DNA of 64,000 bases from Desulfurivibrio sp044068515 (GTDB taxonomy: Bacteria; Desulfobacterota; Desulfobulbia; Desulfobulbales; Desulfurivibrionaceae). The stretch lies in assembly GCF_044068515.1 (NCBI RefSeq), contig NZ_JBIPKI010000003.1, positions 1 through 64,000 on the forward strand, read 5' to 3'. Positions 27,357 through 37,068 of the stretch are shown piece by piece (position 1 is the first letter of the stretch; each line of letters opens with the position of its first letter). Position numbers and translations under genes: made by a program. The notes beneath the pieces are model-generated. The model was not told the origin of the DNA, did not search any database, and saw only the letters and a program-made list of their open reading frames with translations.

Positions 27357-27614
27357 ATGAAACCTGTTTCCAGGCTTAAGTTTAAACTGGTGCTGGCCCT
27401 GTCGCTGGCCCTGCTGGCGATCATCGTGATCGCCCAGAATGTCGAACCGGTTGCGGTGCGGTTGCTCTTCATCACCGTCACCATGCCCCGTGCCGCCCTG
27501 CTGGCGATCACCCTGCTGGTGGGAATTGCCATCGGGATTCTCATATCCCTAAGCCTCAGCGGCCGCCGCGGCTCCGGGGGGAGCCAGCCCCTGGAGTTGA
27601 GCGGACCGGAATAA
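27357..27614 (+). CDS. LapA-domain (DUF1049) small membrane protein
   Basis: 85 residues with two hydrophobic segments (about 9-26 and 44-65) joined by the conserved QNVEPVAVRLLF stretch of LapA/DUF1049 proteins. In E. coli LapA works with LapB in LPS control; here lapB is not adjacent. AGGGGAGG-like Shine-Dalgarno upstream of the ATG. Confidence 0.8.
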   Translation: MKPVSRLKFKLVLALSLALLAIIVIAQNVEPVAVRLLFITVTMPRAALLAITLLVGIAIGILISLSLSGRRGSGGSQPLELSGPE

Positions 27615-27914
27615 CCGGTCGTTTTCCGCCCACCACCCGATTTACCCTGCCCGGCCCGATCTTGAGCCGGCCACCGCCTGGCGACCTGCTTTTACGGCCG
27701 CGTCCTCTCTGTGCCGCCCTGTTTTGCCTGGGCAAACTCTTTCCCAGCATCTTCCTGGTCCTGATCGCCCCCTCTCTTCGTTAAGCCTCCCTTGACAGCG
27801 CCGGTCGGCGTTCTTACCGTTTTGACCATTGTCAGCAACTGTAAGGCAACTTTTTATTTGCTTCAAACGGCGGCGGATTGCCGCTGGCGTTTTTTAGTCG
27901 GGAGACGGAAAGTT

Positions 27915-30524
27915 ATGAAATTCGACAAGTTTACGATGAAGTCACAGGAAGCGGTGCAGGAGGCCCAGAGCCTGGCCATGAACCTGCACCACCAGGAGTT
28001 GCAGCCGGAACATCTGCTCAAGGGGATGCTGGAGCAGGCCGAAGGGGTCATTGCCCCGGTATTGCAGAAGCTAGGGGTCGGCCGGGAAAAACTGGCCGCC
28101 GAGATGGATACCCTGCTCGAGCGGCTGCCCAAGGTCAGCGGGGGCGGCTCCGGCCAGCTTTACGCCTCGCCGTCTTTCCAGCGCCTGCTGGACCGGGCCT
28201 TCAAGGTGGCCGCCGAAATGCAGGACGAGTATGTCAGCCAGGAACACCTGGTCCTGGCCCTGCTCGACGACAAGGATACCGCCGCCGCCAAGGTTTTGAT
28301 CAAGCACGGGGTCAATCGCGAGTCCTTTCTCCAGGCCCTGGTGGCAGTGCGCGGCAGCCAGCGGGTCACCGATCCCAATCCCGAGGGCAAATACCAGGCC
28401 CTGGAAAAATACGCCCGCAACCTCACCGATGTGGCCCGCCAGGGCAAGCTCGATCCGGTGATCGGCCGGGATGACGAGGTGCGGCGGGTGATTCAGGTCC
28501 TGTCGCGGCGAACCAAGAACAACCCGGTGCTCATCGGGGAGCCGGGGGTGGGCAAGACCGCCATCGTCGAAGGGCTGGCCCAGCGCATCGTCAACGGGGA
28601 CGTGCCGGACACGCTGCGCAACAAGCAGGTGATTGCTCTTGACCTGGGGGCCCTGGTGGCTGGGGCCAAGTATCGGGGCGAGTTCGAGGACCGGCTCAAG
28701 GCGGTGCTCAAGGAGTTGCAGAAGCGCCAGGGAGAGACCATTCTTTTCATTGATGAAATCCATACCCTGGTGGGCGCCGGGGCCGCCGAGGGCTCCATGG
28801 ATGCCTCCAACATGCTCAAGCCCGCCCTGGCCCGGGGCGAGTTGCACTGCGTCGGGGCCACCACCCTCAAGGAATACCGCAAGTATATCGAGAAGGACGC
28901 GGCCCTGGAACGGCGCTTCCAGCAGGTTCTGGTCCAGGAGCCGAGCATCGAGGACACCATTGCCATCCTGCGGGGGATCAAGGAGAAATACGAGGTCCAT
29001 CACGGGGTCCGGATCAAGGATTCGGCCACCGTGGCCGCCGCCGTCCTTTCCAACCGCTATATCACCGACCGTTTCCTGCCCGACAAGGCCATAGACCTCA
29101 TTGACGAGGCGGCCTCGAGGCTGCGGATCGAAATCGATTCGATGCCCACCGAGATCGACGAGATCGAACGCAAGAAGATCATGCTCGAAATCGAGCGGGA
29201 GGCCCTGAAGCAGGAAAGCGACAAATCATCGCGGGAACGGCTGGCCAAGGTTGAAGCCGAACTGGCCGACTGCCACGAAAGTCTCAACGCCATGAAGGGC
29301 CACTGGAACCTGGAAAAGGAGGTCATTCAGGAAATCAGGGCCGTCAAGGCCCGGATCGATGAGGCCCGGATCGAGGAGCAGCAGGCCGAGCGCCAGGGCG
29401 ATCTGAGCAAAGTCGCGGAAATCCGCTATGGCCGGATTGTGGCCCTGGAAAAGGAACTGACCGCCAAAAACCAGCGCCTGGCGGAAATCCAGCAAGACCG
29501 CAAGATGCTCAAGGAAGAGGTGGACGAAGAGGATGTCGCCGCCGTGGTCGCCAAGTGGACCGGCATTCCCACCGACCGGCTGCTGGAAGGAGAAAAGGAA
29601 AAGCTGGTGGCCGCCGACCGGGTGCTGAGCCGGCGGGTGGTGGGCCAGCAAGAGGCCATCGCGGCCATCGCCAATGCGGTGCGCCGGGCCCGGGCGGGTC
29701 TCCAGGACCCCAACCGGCCCTTGGGCTCCTTCATCTTTCTGGGCCCCACCGGGGTGGGCAAAACCGAGTTGGCCCGGGCTTTAGCCAGCTTTCTCTTCGA
29801 CACCGAGAAGGCCATGATCCGCCTGGATATGTCCGAGTTCATGGAAAAGCACTCGGTGGCCCGGCTGATCGGGGCTCCTCCCGGCTACGTGGGCTACGAG
29901 GAAGGCGGCTATCTCACCGAGGCGGTGCGGCGCCGGCCCTATTCGGTGATTTTGTTCGATGAAATCGAAAAGGCCCACCCCGATGTCTTCAACGTCCTGC
30001 TCCAGATCCTCGACGATGGCCGGATGACCGACGGCCAGGGCCGGACGGTGGATTTCAAGAATACCATCCTGATCATGACCTCCAACCTGGGCAGCCAGTT
30101 GATTATGGACCTGGGTGAGGAACGCCGCGAGGAGATGAAAGCCCGGGTCGACGAAATTCTCCACGCCCAGTTCCGGCCGGAATTTCTCAACCGGATCGAT
30201 GAGATCATCATCTTCCACGCCTTGAGTCGGGAAGATCTTGGGCGAATTGTCGAGATCCAGATCGAGTTGCTGACCCGGCGGTTGAGTGATCAACATTACC
30301 GGATTGAACTCAGCGGAGCCGCCAAGGAATTTCTCATCGAGGTCGGCTACGATCCCAACTTTGGCGCCCGTCCCCTTAAAAGGGCGATCCAGCGGCACAT
30401 CCAGGATGCCCTGGCCATGAAGATCCTTGAAGGGGCCTTCGCCGAGGGGGACACCATTCTGGTCGACCGGCCCGAGGGCGCCGCCGGGTTGACCTTTACC
30501 AAAGCCGCCCGGCAAGGAGATTAG
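27915..30524 (+). CDS. clpB: Disaggregase ClpB (Hsp100)
   Basis: 869 residues from the ATG at 27915 (MKFDKFTMKSQEAVQEAQSL); an upstream in-frame start adds unrelated sequence. The N domain, AAA1 (GEPGVGKT), middle coiled-coil domain (about 410-530) and AAA2 (GPTGVGKT) are complete. No ClpP-binding loop is expected or seen. It works with DnaK-GrpE on aggregates. The 300 bp upstream contain TTGACA at 27792 with a poor -10. Confidence 0.97.
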   Translation: MKFDKFTMKSQEAVQEAQSLAMNLHHQELQPEHLLKGMLEQAEGVIAPVLQKLGVGREKLAAEMDTLLERLPKVSGGGSGQLYASPSFQRLLDRAFKVAAEMQDEYVSQEHLVLALLDDKDTAAAKVLIKHGVNRESFLQALVAVRGSQRVTDPNPEGKYQALEKYARNLTDVARQGKLDPVIGRDDEVRRVIQVLSRRTKNNPVLIGEPGVGKTAIVEGLAQRIVNGDVPDTLRNKQVIALDLGALVAGAKYRGEFEDRLKAVLKELQKRQGETILFIDEIHTLVGAGAAEGSMDASNMLKPALARGELHCVGATTLKEYRKYIEKDAALERRFQQVLVQEPSIEDTIAILRGIKEKYEVHHGVRIKDSATVAAAVLSNRYITDRFLPDKAIDLIDEAASRLRIEIDSMPTEIDEIERKKIMLEIEREALKQESDKSSRERLAKVEAELADCHESLNAMKGHWNLEKEVIQEIRAVKARIDEARIEEQQAERQGDLSKVAEIRYGRIVALEKELTAKNQRLAEIQQDRKMLKEEVDEEDVAAVVAKWTGIPTDRLLEGEKEKLVAADRVLSRRVVGQQEAIAAIANAVRRARAGLQDPNRPLGSFIFLGPTGVGKTELARALASFLFDTEKAMIRLDMSEFMEKHSVARLIGAPPGYVGYEEGGYLTEAVRRRPYSVILFDEIEKAHPDVFNVLLQILDDGRMTDGQGRTVDFKNTILIMTSNLGSQLIMDLGEERREEMKARVDEILHAQFRPEFLNRIDEIIIFHALSREDLGRIVEIQIELLTRRLSDQHYRIELSGAAKEFLIEVGYDPNFGARPLKRAIQRHIQDALAMKILEGAFAEGDTILVDRPEGAAGLTFTKAARQGD

Positions 30525-30547
30525 CCGTAAGGTTAAAACCGGCCGCT

Positions 30548-30593
30548 AAAAAAAGCCGCCGTTTTCCAGCAGGGAAGACGGCGGCTTTTTTTT
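30548..30593. terminator. Bidirectional intrinsic terminator, clpB and the lipoprotein gene
   Basis: A 13-bp stem (30555-30567 with 30573-30585, one G-T pair) is flanked by A7 on the left and T8 on the right. It can therefore end clpB on the + strand and the lipoprotein gene on the - strand. Confidence 0.85.
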
Positions 30594-30637
30594 AACTGGG
30601 ATTTCAGGGCGGGGCGCTGGAAGACGGCGGCCGAGCT

Positions 30638-31258
30638 CTACTCCTGGGCGGCCGGGGTCGGCGGAATCTCAAAGGCCGGATCCTGGGCCATTCTCACCAC
30701 ATATCTTTCCAGCATTTCTGCCATGTAATCGTCAAAAACCTGGCGCTGTTTTTCCATCAGCAGGTAGCGGCGAATATTATCCCGCACACTGAGAAAGGGT
30801 TGAGTCTCGCCACTGAGGGGATTGGTAAACTCGTTTTCCTTGTGCTGCTCGTAATAATCGCTGACTTCCCGGTCGCTGACCGTCACTTCGGCCTGGATTT
30901 TGTCTTCCAGGAACATCTCCACCAGGGCCAGCCGGCTCAAGTATTCAACCCGCTGGCGGTACTCATCGCTTTGGTCCAGGCCGGCCCGGACCGCTTCCTG
31001 GCGGAACATCTCCCGCTTGATCATCTCGTCGAGCAGGCGCTCCTGGCCGCCGGCCATGCTATAGGCCATTCTGCGGCTTTCCGGCATGCTTGCCATTTCC
31101 TGTTCCAAGTGCCGGGCGGTGATATAGCTTTCGCCCACCTGAACGATGTAGCCCTCGGCGGGGGCCGGCCCGGCCTCGGCACCGATTATTTCCTGCTGCT
31201 CTCGCCCACAGGCGGCGGCCAGGATCATGACCAATAAAATCGCGATAAATCTCTTCAT
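30638..31258 (-). CDS. SurA/PpiC N-domain-like lipoprotein lacking a parvulin domain
   Basis: 206 residues from the ATG at 31258. A lipoprotein signal MKRFIAILLVMILAAAC ends at Cys17. The rest is helical and resembles the SurA N-terminal chaperone region (DEMIKREMFRQEAVRAGL, then VSDREVSDYYEQHKENEF). The parvulin PPIase domain that would normally follow is missing, so a periplasmic chaperone or assembly role is likely. It lies 252 bp downstream of the octaheme reductase gene on the same strand. Confidence 0.75.
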   Translation of the reverse strand: MKRFIAILLVMILAAACGREQQEIIGAEAGPAPAEGYIVQVGESYITARHLEQEMASMPESRRMAYSMAGGQERLLDEMIKREMFRQEAVRAGLDQSDEYRQRVEYLSRLALVEMFLEDKIQAEVTVSDREVSDYYEQHKENEFTNPLSGETQPFLSVRDNIRRYLLMEKQRQVFDDYMAEMLERYVVRMAQDPAFEIPPTPAAQE

Positions 31259-31510
31259 CTTATATCCGTTCCTTGCTGGCCGCCTTGGGAAGCAGCCTTG
31301 TTGAGTGGTTGTGATTGAAAGGATCTTGGCTGGGTCGGTGGTAGTTGTTGTCCGGGATCTGCCGGCTGAGGGCGGGGGAATTCTTGCCGCGCCGGCATCG
31401 TGTCGTCGGGTCGGCAAGCGACCAGCGCAAAATGAACAGGCAAAAGGCGGGAATAATTCTATCCCGCCTTTTGCCTGTCTATACAACTAGCCGGCTATCA
31501 GCACAAGTCC

Positions 31511-33166
31511 TTAGCGCAGCTTGGCAACAGCTTTTCTCCGTTCCTCGATGGCGTCGTTGAGCAACTTAATCCCCTTCTGGGATTCGGTCATCGAGTGGGT
31601 CAGCGACTTGCGAGCCGCCTCCGGGTTATGGAAGCCATCGGAGTTCTCGGCCACCCACCATTCCCAATGGGTATTGGCTTCGGTGTGGTGCTTGCGGGCC
31701 TCGGCCAGCACGCTCTCCGGAACGCCCATGTCCTTGGCCCGGACAAAGGTGTCGATCAGTTCGGCGAGCCAGAACTCGGTCTTGTTGATCTTGCCCCGGA
31801 TGTAAGCCTTGACTGAGCCGATGGTGTAAAGGGCGCGGTCGGCGCTCCAGTCGGTATGGCAGCGCAGACAGGTATTCTCCATACCATGGTAGCGAGGACT
31901 GGTCTGGAGGTGCGAGGTGTATTTGACGCCGGCCTTGGAAACCATTTGCGGCATATGGCAGTCCTTGCACTCGACTCCGGCCCTTTCATGCTTGGAGCCC
32001 CAGAACGTTTCCGCTTCCGGATGCTGCAGCTTCATCTGATCGGCCCCGGTGACGGCGTTGCGGAAGTCGATGAACTTGAAGTCTTCGTACATCCGGCGGT
32101 TGTAGTCAAAAACGTTGGACCACTGCATCAGGTTGGTGCGCTGGTCGGCCATGGTTACCCGTTCCCCGGTGGCGGCATCGATGCCCGGGTTGCAGTTGTA
32201 CTCGACGTGGCACTGGGCGCACATCATGGTGGAATCCGGCTGGCTGAGCAGCCCGATGGCCCGGTAGCCGTCGCGGAACTCGACCTTTTCCACCGTGATC
32301 CGCTTGCTTTTTTCCGGATCGTAAGGATAGGTCCCTTCACCGCGGTCAACGATAGCCTGGATCTGGGCGTCGCGGGTGATCCGCGGCTGGGTCGAGTGGG
32401 GATCGTGGCAGGTGAAGCAGTTGAGGGCATGGGTCAGGCTGCGGGCAAAGTCCACCACGTTGGAGGTCCGGTCCCACTTGGCCTTGGGATGGGGATCACC
32501 CATGTAGGCCCAGTTGAGGATGTTATCCTGGGATTTGCAGAACATGCAGACCGGGTTGGCCGCGGTGGCGGTTTGCTGCTGGAAGGCCTTCTGGTTGTTG
32601 GTCTGGGGTTCGACATCGTAGAGTACTTCCCAGGCGCTGCGCTGGGCGGCGGCGGCGTCGCCGATCAATTCCCAGCTCTTGAGCTGGAAGCGGCCGCCAT
32701 AGCCCCGATCGACCAAGAGATGGTCAACCAGCATGAAAACGTGGCTGCGGGGTTCGGCATGCTCCTTGGTGAAGCCGTGGGGCTTCATCAGGTAGTCGTA
32801 ACGGGAAGTGCGCCCGGTGGGGGAGGCCTTTTCGTGCTTGGCCTCGCGATCCCAGTTGACCTGGAGCATGGAGTTGAACTGCTCGGCGTGGCACTGGCCG
32901 CAAGTCCGCTGGTCCACCGAAGTGACCGGCTTGTTCATCGGGCTGCGGAGATGCTGATCGGTTTCGCTGTGGCAATATCCGCAGTTGATGCCGGCATGCT
33001 TGCCGCCGGTGTGAAACTGCTTGATGTTGTCATGGCACTGGTAACAGGTGTTGATGTCCACCGTCTTCAGCGCCGCCTGGGCGCCGGCGGCGCCGAAGAG
33101 GCTGAGTCCGCCGACCACGGCGAAGGCTACCAGCGCCGCTAAAATTGATTTATGACTTTTGCCCAT
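31511..33166 (-). CDS. Octaheme cytochrome c nitrite reductase (ONR/TvNiR type)
   Basis: 551 residues with a Sec signal peptide cut after about Ala31. There are eight haem sites: CXXCH at 41, 62, 89, 250, 316, 400 and 433, and one CXXCK (CMFCK, residues 207-211) for the Lys-ligated catalytic haem. The sequence YNC (Tyr323, Cys325) follows the haem-6 site, matching the residues that form a Tyr-Cys crosslink in the Thioalkalivibrio enzyme. A His in KLQHPE (about 382) fits the active site. It would reduce nitrite, and possibly sulfite, to ammonia or sulfide in the periplasm. AAGGAGGAGGAAAAAG precedes the ATG. No NrfH-type quinol partner is adjacent. Confidence 0.93.
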   Translation of the reverse strand: MGKSHKSILAALVAFAVVGGLSLFGAAGAQAALKTVDINTCYQCHDNIKQFHTGGKHAGINCGYCHSETDQHLRSPMNKPVTSVDQRTCGQCHAEQFNSMLQVNWDREAKHEKASPTGRTSRYDYLMKPHGFTKEHAEPRSHVFMLVDHLLVDRGYGGRFQLKSWELIGDAAAAQRSAWEVLYDVEPQTNNQKAFQQQTATAANPVCMFCKSQDNILNWAYMGDPHPKAKWDRTSNVVDFARSLTHALNCFTCHDPHSTQPRITRDAQIQAIVDRGEGTYPYDPEKSKRITVEKVEFRDGYRAIGLLSQPDSTMMCAQCHVEYNCNPGIDAATGERVTMADQRTNLMQWSNVFDYNRRMYEDFKFIDFRNAVTGADQMKLQHPEAETFWGSKHERAGVECKDCHMPQMVSKAGVKYTSHLQTSPRYHGMENTCLRCHTDWSADRALYTIGSVKAYIRGKINKTEFWLAELIDTFVRAKDMGVPESVLAEARKHHTEANTHWEWWVAENSDGFHNPEAARKSLTHSMTESQKGIKLLNDAIEERRKAVAKLR

Positions 33167-33208
33167 CTTTTTCCTCCTCCTTCATTTTTTGCTTCTCAAA
33201 AAGCTCTG

Positions 33209-33244
33209 TCAAAAAACCGGATCGCTGCGTTGCCTGTCAATCAT
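33209..33244 (-). other. Possible 11-codon leader ORF before the nitrite reductase
   Basis: An ATG with an almost perfect Shine-Dalgarno (AAGGAGGTG directly before it) opens MIDRQRSDPVF and stops 42 nt before the reductase ATG. The strength of the site suggests a translated leader, but the ORF is too short to exclude chance. The rest of the 459 bp between the reductase and dus holds nothing I recognise. Confidence 0.3.
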
Positions 33245-33625
33245 CACCTCCTTGGACCAGAAAAAGTCGATTACCGTTTCCGTTGAAAAGAATGGCCGCG
33301 GCGCAATACCATTCCCGTTTTCCACATCTTAGCGGGTTTACTGTAAAAATGTGGTTAACATGCGGTAAATTTTTTTGGTCGTGAATCAGCGTTTAAGTCG
33401 CAAACTCGCCGATAAAGCTAAATTGACAGAAATGAGGAGTAATTCAGAAAACGTCATCTAGTTAATGGTATATCACCGCCGGAGTGGCAAAGTCAACTCC
33501 AGCCCGTTATAAAGGATCACAACTCGGGGCTGACGAGGCTGTTTGCCCTTGTCGCGGCGCCCTCATCAAGCCCCCGGGGCATGTACCGGCGGGAATTAAG
33601 GGCAAGGCAATGGATGGAGATGGAC

Positions 33626-34678
33626 ATGTCTAACTTGGTCGGGTCGCAAAACAGCTTGGCGTTTGGGGGATTGCGGATCAGCCCTCCCCTCTTGCTGGCG
33701 CCGATGGCGGGAGTGACTCATTCGGCTTTACGCCGGTTGTTGGTGGAGTTGGGCGGAGTGGGGCTGCTGGCCACCGAAATGCTGGCGGCCCGCCGCCTGC
33801 CCCATGAAAATCCCACCGTTTCGCCCTGTTTGGTCCGGCATGGCATGGAGCGTCCGCTTTCCTACCAATTGCTTTTAACCCGGTTGGAAGATGCGGCCGC
33901 GGCGGTGGCGGCGGTGGAAACCCTGGGTGCCGAGGCCCTTGATCTCAACCTGGGTTGTCCGGCCCCGGATATTCGCCGCCTGGGCGGGGGCAGCCGCCTG
34001 ATGGAAGATCCGGCCCTGGTTCGGCTTCTGGTGACGGAGGTGCGCCGGCGCACCACTTTGCCCCTGAGCGCCAAGATCCGCCTGGGAGAAACCCTGGATG
34101 CCGACCGCTTGCGGGATTTCTGCCGGATGCTCGAGGACGCCGGCCTCGACCTGCTCACCGTGCATGCCCGCCTAAGGGGGGAACCTTTCGGTCGCAAGCC
34201 GCGCTGGGACTGGGTGGGCCGGGTAAAGTCCTGGCTGCAAATTCCGGTGGTGGCCAACGGCGGCATCTTTGCCCCGGCCGATGCGGTCAGGTGCCTGGCC
34301 CAAACGGGGGCCGACGGCCTGATGATCGGCCGGGCCGCCGCCGCCACCCCGTGGCTTTTCCAGGAAATCGCCGCGGAAATCGGCTGGAGCGCCAGGCAGG
34401 ATAATCCCGGCCAAGCCACTGGCCGGCCGATGGGTGGAATCCTTTGGCGAGAGGATGGAACTCCTGACAAAGTCGAGATCTATCTACGCTTTATCGCCTT
34501 TTTGGAGGAGAGCTTTGCTCCGGAGCGCCGCCTGGGCCGGCTCAAGGAGTTTACCCACTACTATGCTCGCAATTACCCTTTCGGCCACCATCTGGCTGCG
34601 GCGGTACAGTCCAGTTGCGATCTTGGCCAGGCCCGGCAACGGGCCCTGGCCTTTTTCGCAGTCAACCGGGAGGATTAG
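33626..34678 (+). CDS. dus: tRNA-dihydrouridine synthase
   Basis: About 350 residues. A TIM-barrel flavoprotein that reduces uridine in tRNA. Signatures are PMAGVTHSALRRL near the start, LNLGCPAPDIRRLGGGSRLM, with the catalytic Cys in GCPAP, and TVHARLRGEPF. I used ATG 33626 because GGAG lies 6 nt upstream; ATG 33614 or 33581 are alternatives. The subfamily (DusA, B or C) is not clear. Confidence 0.93.
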   Translation: MSNLVGSQNSLAFGGLRISPPLLLAPMAGVTHSALRRLLVELGGVGLLATEMLAARRLPHENPTVSPCLVRHGMERPLSYQLLLTRLEDAAAAVAAVETLGAEALDLNLGCPAPDIRRLGGGSRLMEDPALVRLLVTEVRRRTTLPLSAKIRLGETLDADRLRDFCRMLEDAGLDLLTVHARLRGEPFGRKPRWDWVGRVKSWLQIPVVANGGIFAPADAVRCLAQTGADGLMIGRAAAATPWLFQEIAAEIGWSARQDNPGQATGRPMGGILWREDGTPDKVEIYLRFIAFLEESFAPERRLGRLKEFTHYYARNYPFGHHLAAAVQSSCDLGQARQRALAFFAVNRED

Positions 34679-34768
34679 GGGCCCGGTCAGGTCGGGGCGG
34701 CGGCCGGTTTTCCTGGCGGTCCCCGGCGGTTGCTTGGTGCTTGGGGCCGGTTATAATCCTGCCTCGGA

Positions 34769-35665
34769 TTACCCCAGCGGCGAATGATCGGTGATCGGAT
34801 CCTGGTGGATGGTGATATCGGCCCCGGGAAAGGCCTGCTGCAGGCTTCTTTCTATTTCCTTGCCGATGGCGTGGGCCTCGTTGAGGGTAAGATCGGCCGT
34901 CAGATCAAGATGGAACTGAATGAATTTGGTCTGGCCGGACTGGCGGGTGCGCAGATCGTGAATCCCCAGCACCCGCTCATCGGCCAAAGCGATCTCCCGG
35001 ATCCGCCCTTTGATTTTGGCGGGCAACTCCTGGTCCATCAGGTGGCGGAGGGCTTCACGGATAATCAGGCCGGCGGAATAGAGGATGTAAAGGGCGATGG
35101 CCAGGGCCAGCAGGGGATCGGCCCAGAGCAGGTCCAGGCGGACCAGGACCAGGGCGGCGATGGTTACCAGGATCGTGAGGATATCGGTGAGATAGTGGAG
35201 GGAATCGGCCCGGATGGCCACGGAGCCGGTCTTGCGAATGACATGGCGTTGAAAGCCGACCAGGCCCACGGTGAGCACCAGGGAAAAAAGCATCACCGCC
35301 AGGCCGATATCGATATTTTCCAGGGGCCGGGGAGCCAGCAGGCGGCTGCTGGTGTACACTATCAGAAAAACGGCACTGCCGGCGATGAACGAGGCCTGGG
35401 CCAGGCCGGCCAGGGACTCGGCCTTGCCGTGGCCGAAACGGTGCTCGTGGTCGGCGCTTTTGAGGGAATAGCGGATCGCCATGAAGTTGATCGCCGAAGC
35501 GGCCAGGTCCATCAGCGAATCCACCAATGAGGCCAGCAGCGAGGCTGAACCGGTGAGGTGCCAGGCAAACAGCTTGATGGCGATCAGGGTCGTGGCCACG
35601 CTCACCGAGGCCAGGGCGGCCAGGCGCAGCAGGCGGGCGTTGGCGGCGGTAACTGGCGAGTTCAT
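34769..35665 (-). CDS. Cation diffusion facilitator, FieF/YiiP-like
   Basis: 298 residues, six membrane helices and a cytoplasmic metal-sensing domain (GQTKFIQFHLDLTADLT). The transport-site residues fit the family: Asp-x3-Asp in SLVDSLMDLAAS and Asp/His-x3-Asp in RADSLHYLTDI. It exports Zn(II) or Fe(II) by proton exchange. Its ATG overlaps the stop of the upstream radical SAM gene (ATGA). Confidence 0.93.
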   Translation of the reverse strand: MNSPVTAANARLLRLAALASVSVATTLIAIKLFAWHLTGSASLLASLVDSLMDLAASAINFMAIRYSLKSADHEHRFGHGKAESLAGLAQASFIAGSAVFLIVYTSSRLLAPRPLENIDIGLAVMLFSLVLTVGLVGFQRHVIRKTGSVAIRADSLHYLTDILTILVTIAALVLVRLDLLWADPLLALAIALYILYSAGLIIREALRHLMDQELPAKIKGRIREIALADERVLGIHDLRTRQSGQTKFIQFHLDLTADLTLNEAHAIGKEIERSLQQAFPGADITIHQDPITDHSPLG

Positions 35666-37068
35666 TTGCGGTGCCGTCCTGATGCAGGGCCGCGGGTTTT
35701 GCTCCGCTGGTTGCCGGGGCTGCCGGTGCCTCGGGGCGTGGTGTTGCCGGCGCCGGCCGGTTTGACCGCCCGCCCGCTTTCGGGTCCCGCCGGCGGATTG
35801 AAATAACCAAAACCCAGGTGGGGAAATTCCCGGGCTAAAGCGGCGCGCCAGGCCGGGATCCCCATTGCCGGCCCCGTCGGCTTGAAATCAATTCCCCGCA
35901 GGTACCAGTCCGGATCCATATTGAGGTTGCGCAACTGGATAAAATCCGGCCGGCAATCGGCGATCAGGCGGCCCAGGGCGGTGAATTCGGCCGGATCGTC
36001 GGTGAAGCCCGGCAGGATGAAATAGTTGAGGGATACGAATTTGCCGGCGTTCTTCATGATCCGGATCGACTCCCGGACTTCTTCCAGGCTGAAATCCAGG
36101 GGACGGTAATAGCGCCGATGATAGCTGGCCTGGGCGCTGTTGAGGCTGACCCGGAGGGCATCCAGACCGGCGGCACTCAGGGTTGCCACCGCTTCCGGCC
36201 GGCCGGCGTTGGTGTTGCAGTTGATCCGGCCCCGGCTGGTGCGCTGGCGAATAAGTTTGACGGCGGCGGCCAAGGTTGTGTCCTGGAGCAGGGGTTCCCC
36301 TTCGCAGCCCTGGCCGAAGCTGACCACATGGCCGGTTTTTTCCAGGTGCCCGGCGGCTATTTCGGCGATCTCCGCCGGGGAGGGGACGAACTTGATTCTT
36401 TCCTGGGTGGCGGGGCAGCAGCCCGCGGGCTGCAGGGAAATGCAACCCAGGCAGCGCGCGTTGCAATGGGGGGAACTGGGCAGGGGCGCTTCAAATTTGT
36501 CCATGAAATAGTTGACCGCCGCCGGACAACCGTAGGTCAGGCAACATTTGCCCAGGTGCTGGACCAGCCGGTTGGCGGGCAGGGCGGCCAGGCGCTCTTT
36601 GGTACGCCGTTGAATGGCCGCGGGGCGATAGCGCCCGAATTCCTGGCGGCGGTCGTCATCACTGCGAAAGCCGCAGACCCAGAAGTCGTCCTGGTACCAG
36701 CCCACCGCGGTGTAGGCGAAAAGAGGCAGCGGCGGGGCCTGGGGATCCTTGTTCTGGAATGCGGCCCAGAGAATGGCGGTATGGGCCGGGGCCATAAAGG
36801 CGGCCACCGCCTGAGCCGGGGTTCCCGGCTCCTCGGGATCTTCCGCCAGGAGCAAAGCCTCCCCGCTGGTCGGGTCAATTCCCACCGGCTGGCGTCCGGG
36901 CAGGACAAAAAGCTCGCTGCCCGGCGGCAGGGGAATCAGGGCCTTCAAGGGCGGGGGCTTGAAGTCCTGGCCACTGCGCCCCGCCATCAGGAGATCGGGC
37001 AGGTCCTTGATTTCCCCGCGGGCATTGGCATAGACCAGGCAGGGAGCTTGGGCGGGATGACGGGGCAT
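35662..37068 (-). CDS. Radical SAM protein of unknown function
   Basis: 468 residues from the ATG at 37068. The cluster motif CNARCLGC lies near residue 200, and further Cys pairs precede it (KCCLTYGCP) and follow it (AGCCP). The C-terminal part has the radical SAM barrel (SFGQGCEGEPLL, RVSLNSA). The first 190 residues form a domain I do not recognise. It is translationally coupled to a CDF metal exporter, which might point to metal handling, but substrate is unknown. Confidence 0.8.
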   Translation of the reverse strand: MPRHPAQAPCLVYANARGEIKDLPDLLMAGRSGQDFKPPPLKALIPLPPGSELFVLPGRQPVGIDPTSGEALLLAEDPEEPGTPAQAVAAFMAPAHTAILWAAFQNKDPQAPPLPLFAYTAVGWYQDDFWVCGFRSDDDRRQEFGRYRPAAIQRRTKERLAALPANRLVQHLGKCCLTYGCPAAVNYFMDKFEAPLPSSPHCNARCLGCISLQPAGCCPATQERIKFVPSPAEIAEIAAGHLEKTGHVVSFGQGCEGEPLLQDTTLAAAVKLIRQRTSRGRINCNTNAGRPEAVATLSAAGLDALRVSLNSAQASYHRRYYRPLDFSLEEVRESIRIMKNAGKFVSLNYFILPGFTDDPAEFTALGRLIADCRPDFIQLRNLNMDPDWYLRGIDFKPTGPAMGIPAWRAALAREFPHLGFGYFNPPAGPESGRAVKPAGAGNTTPRGTGSPGNQRSKTRGPASGRHRK

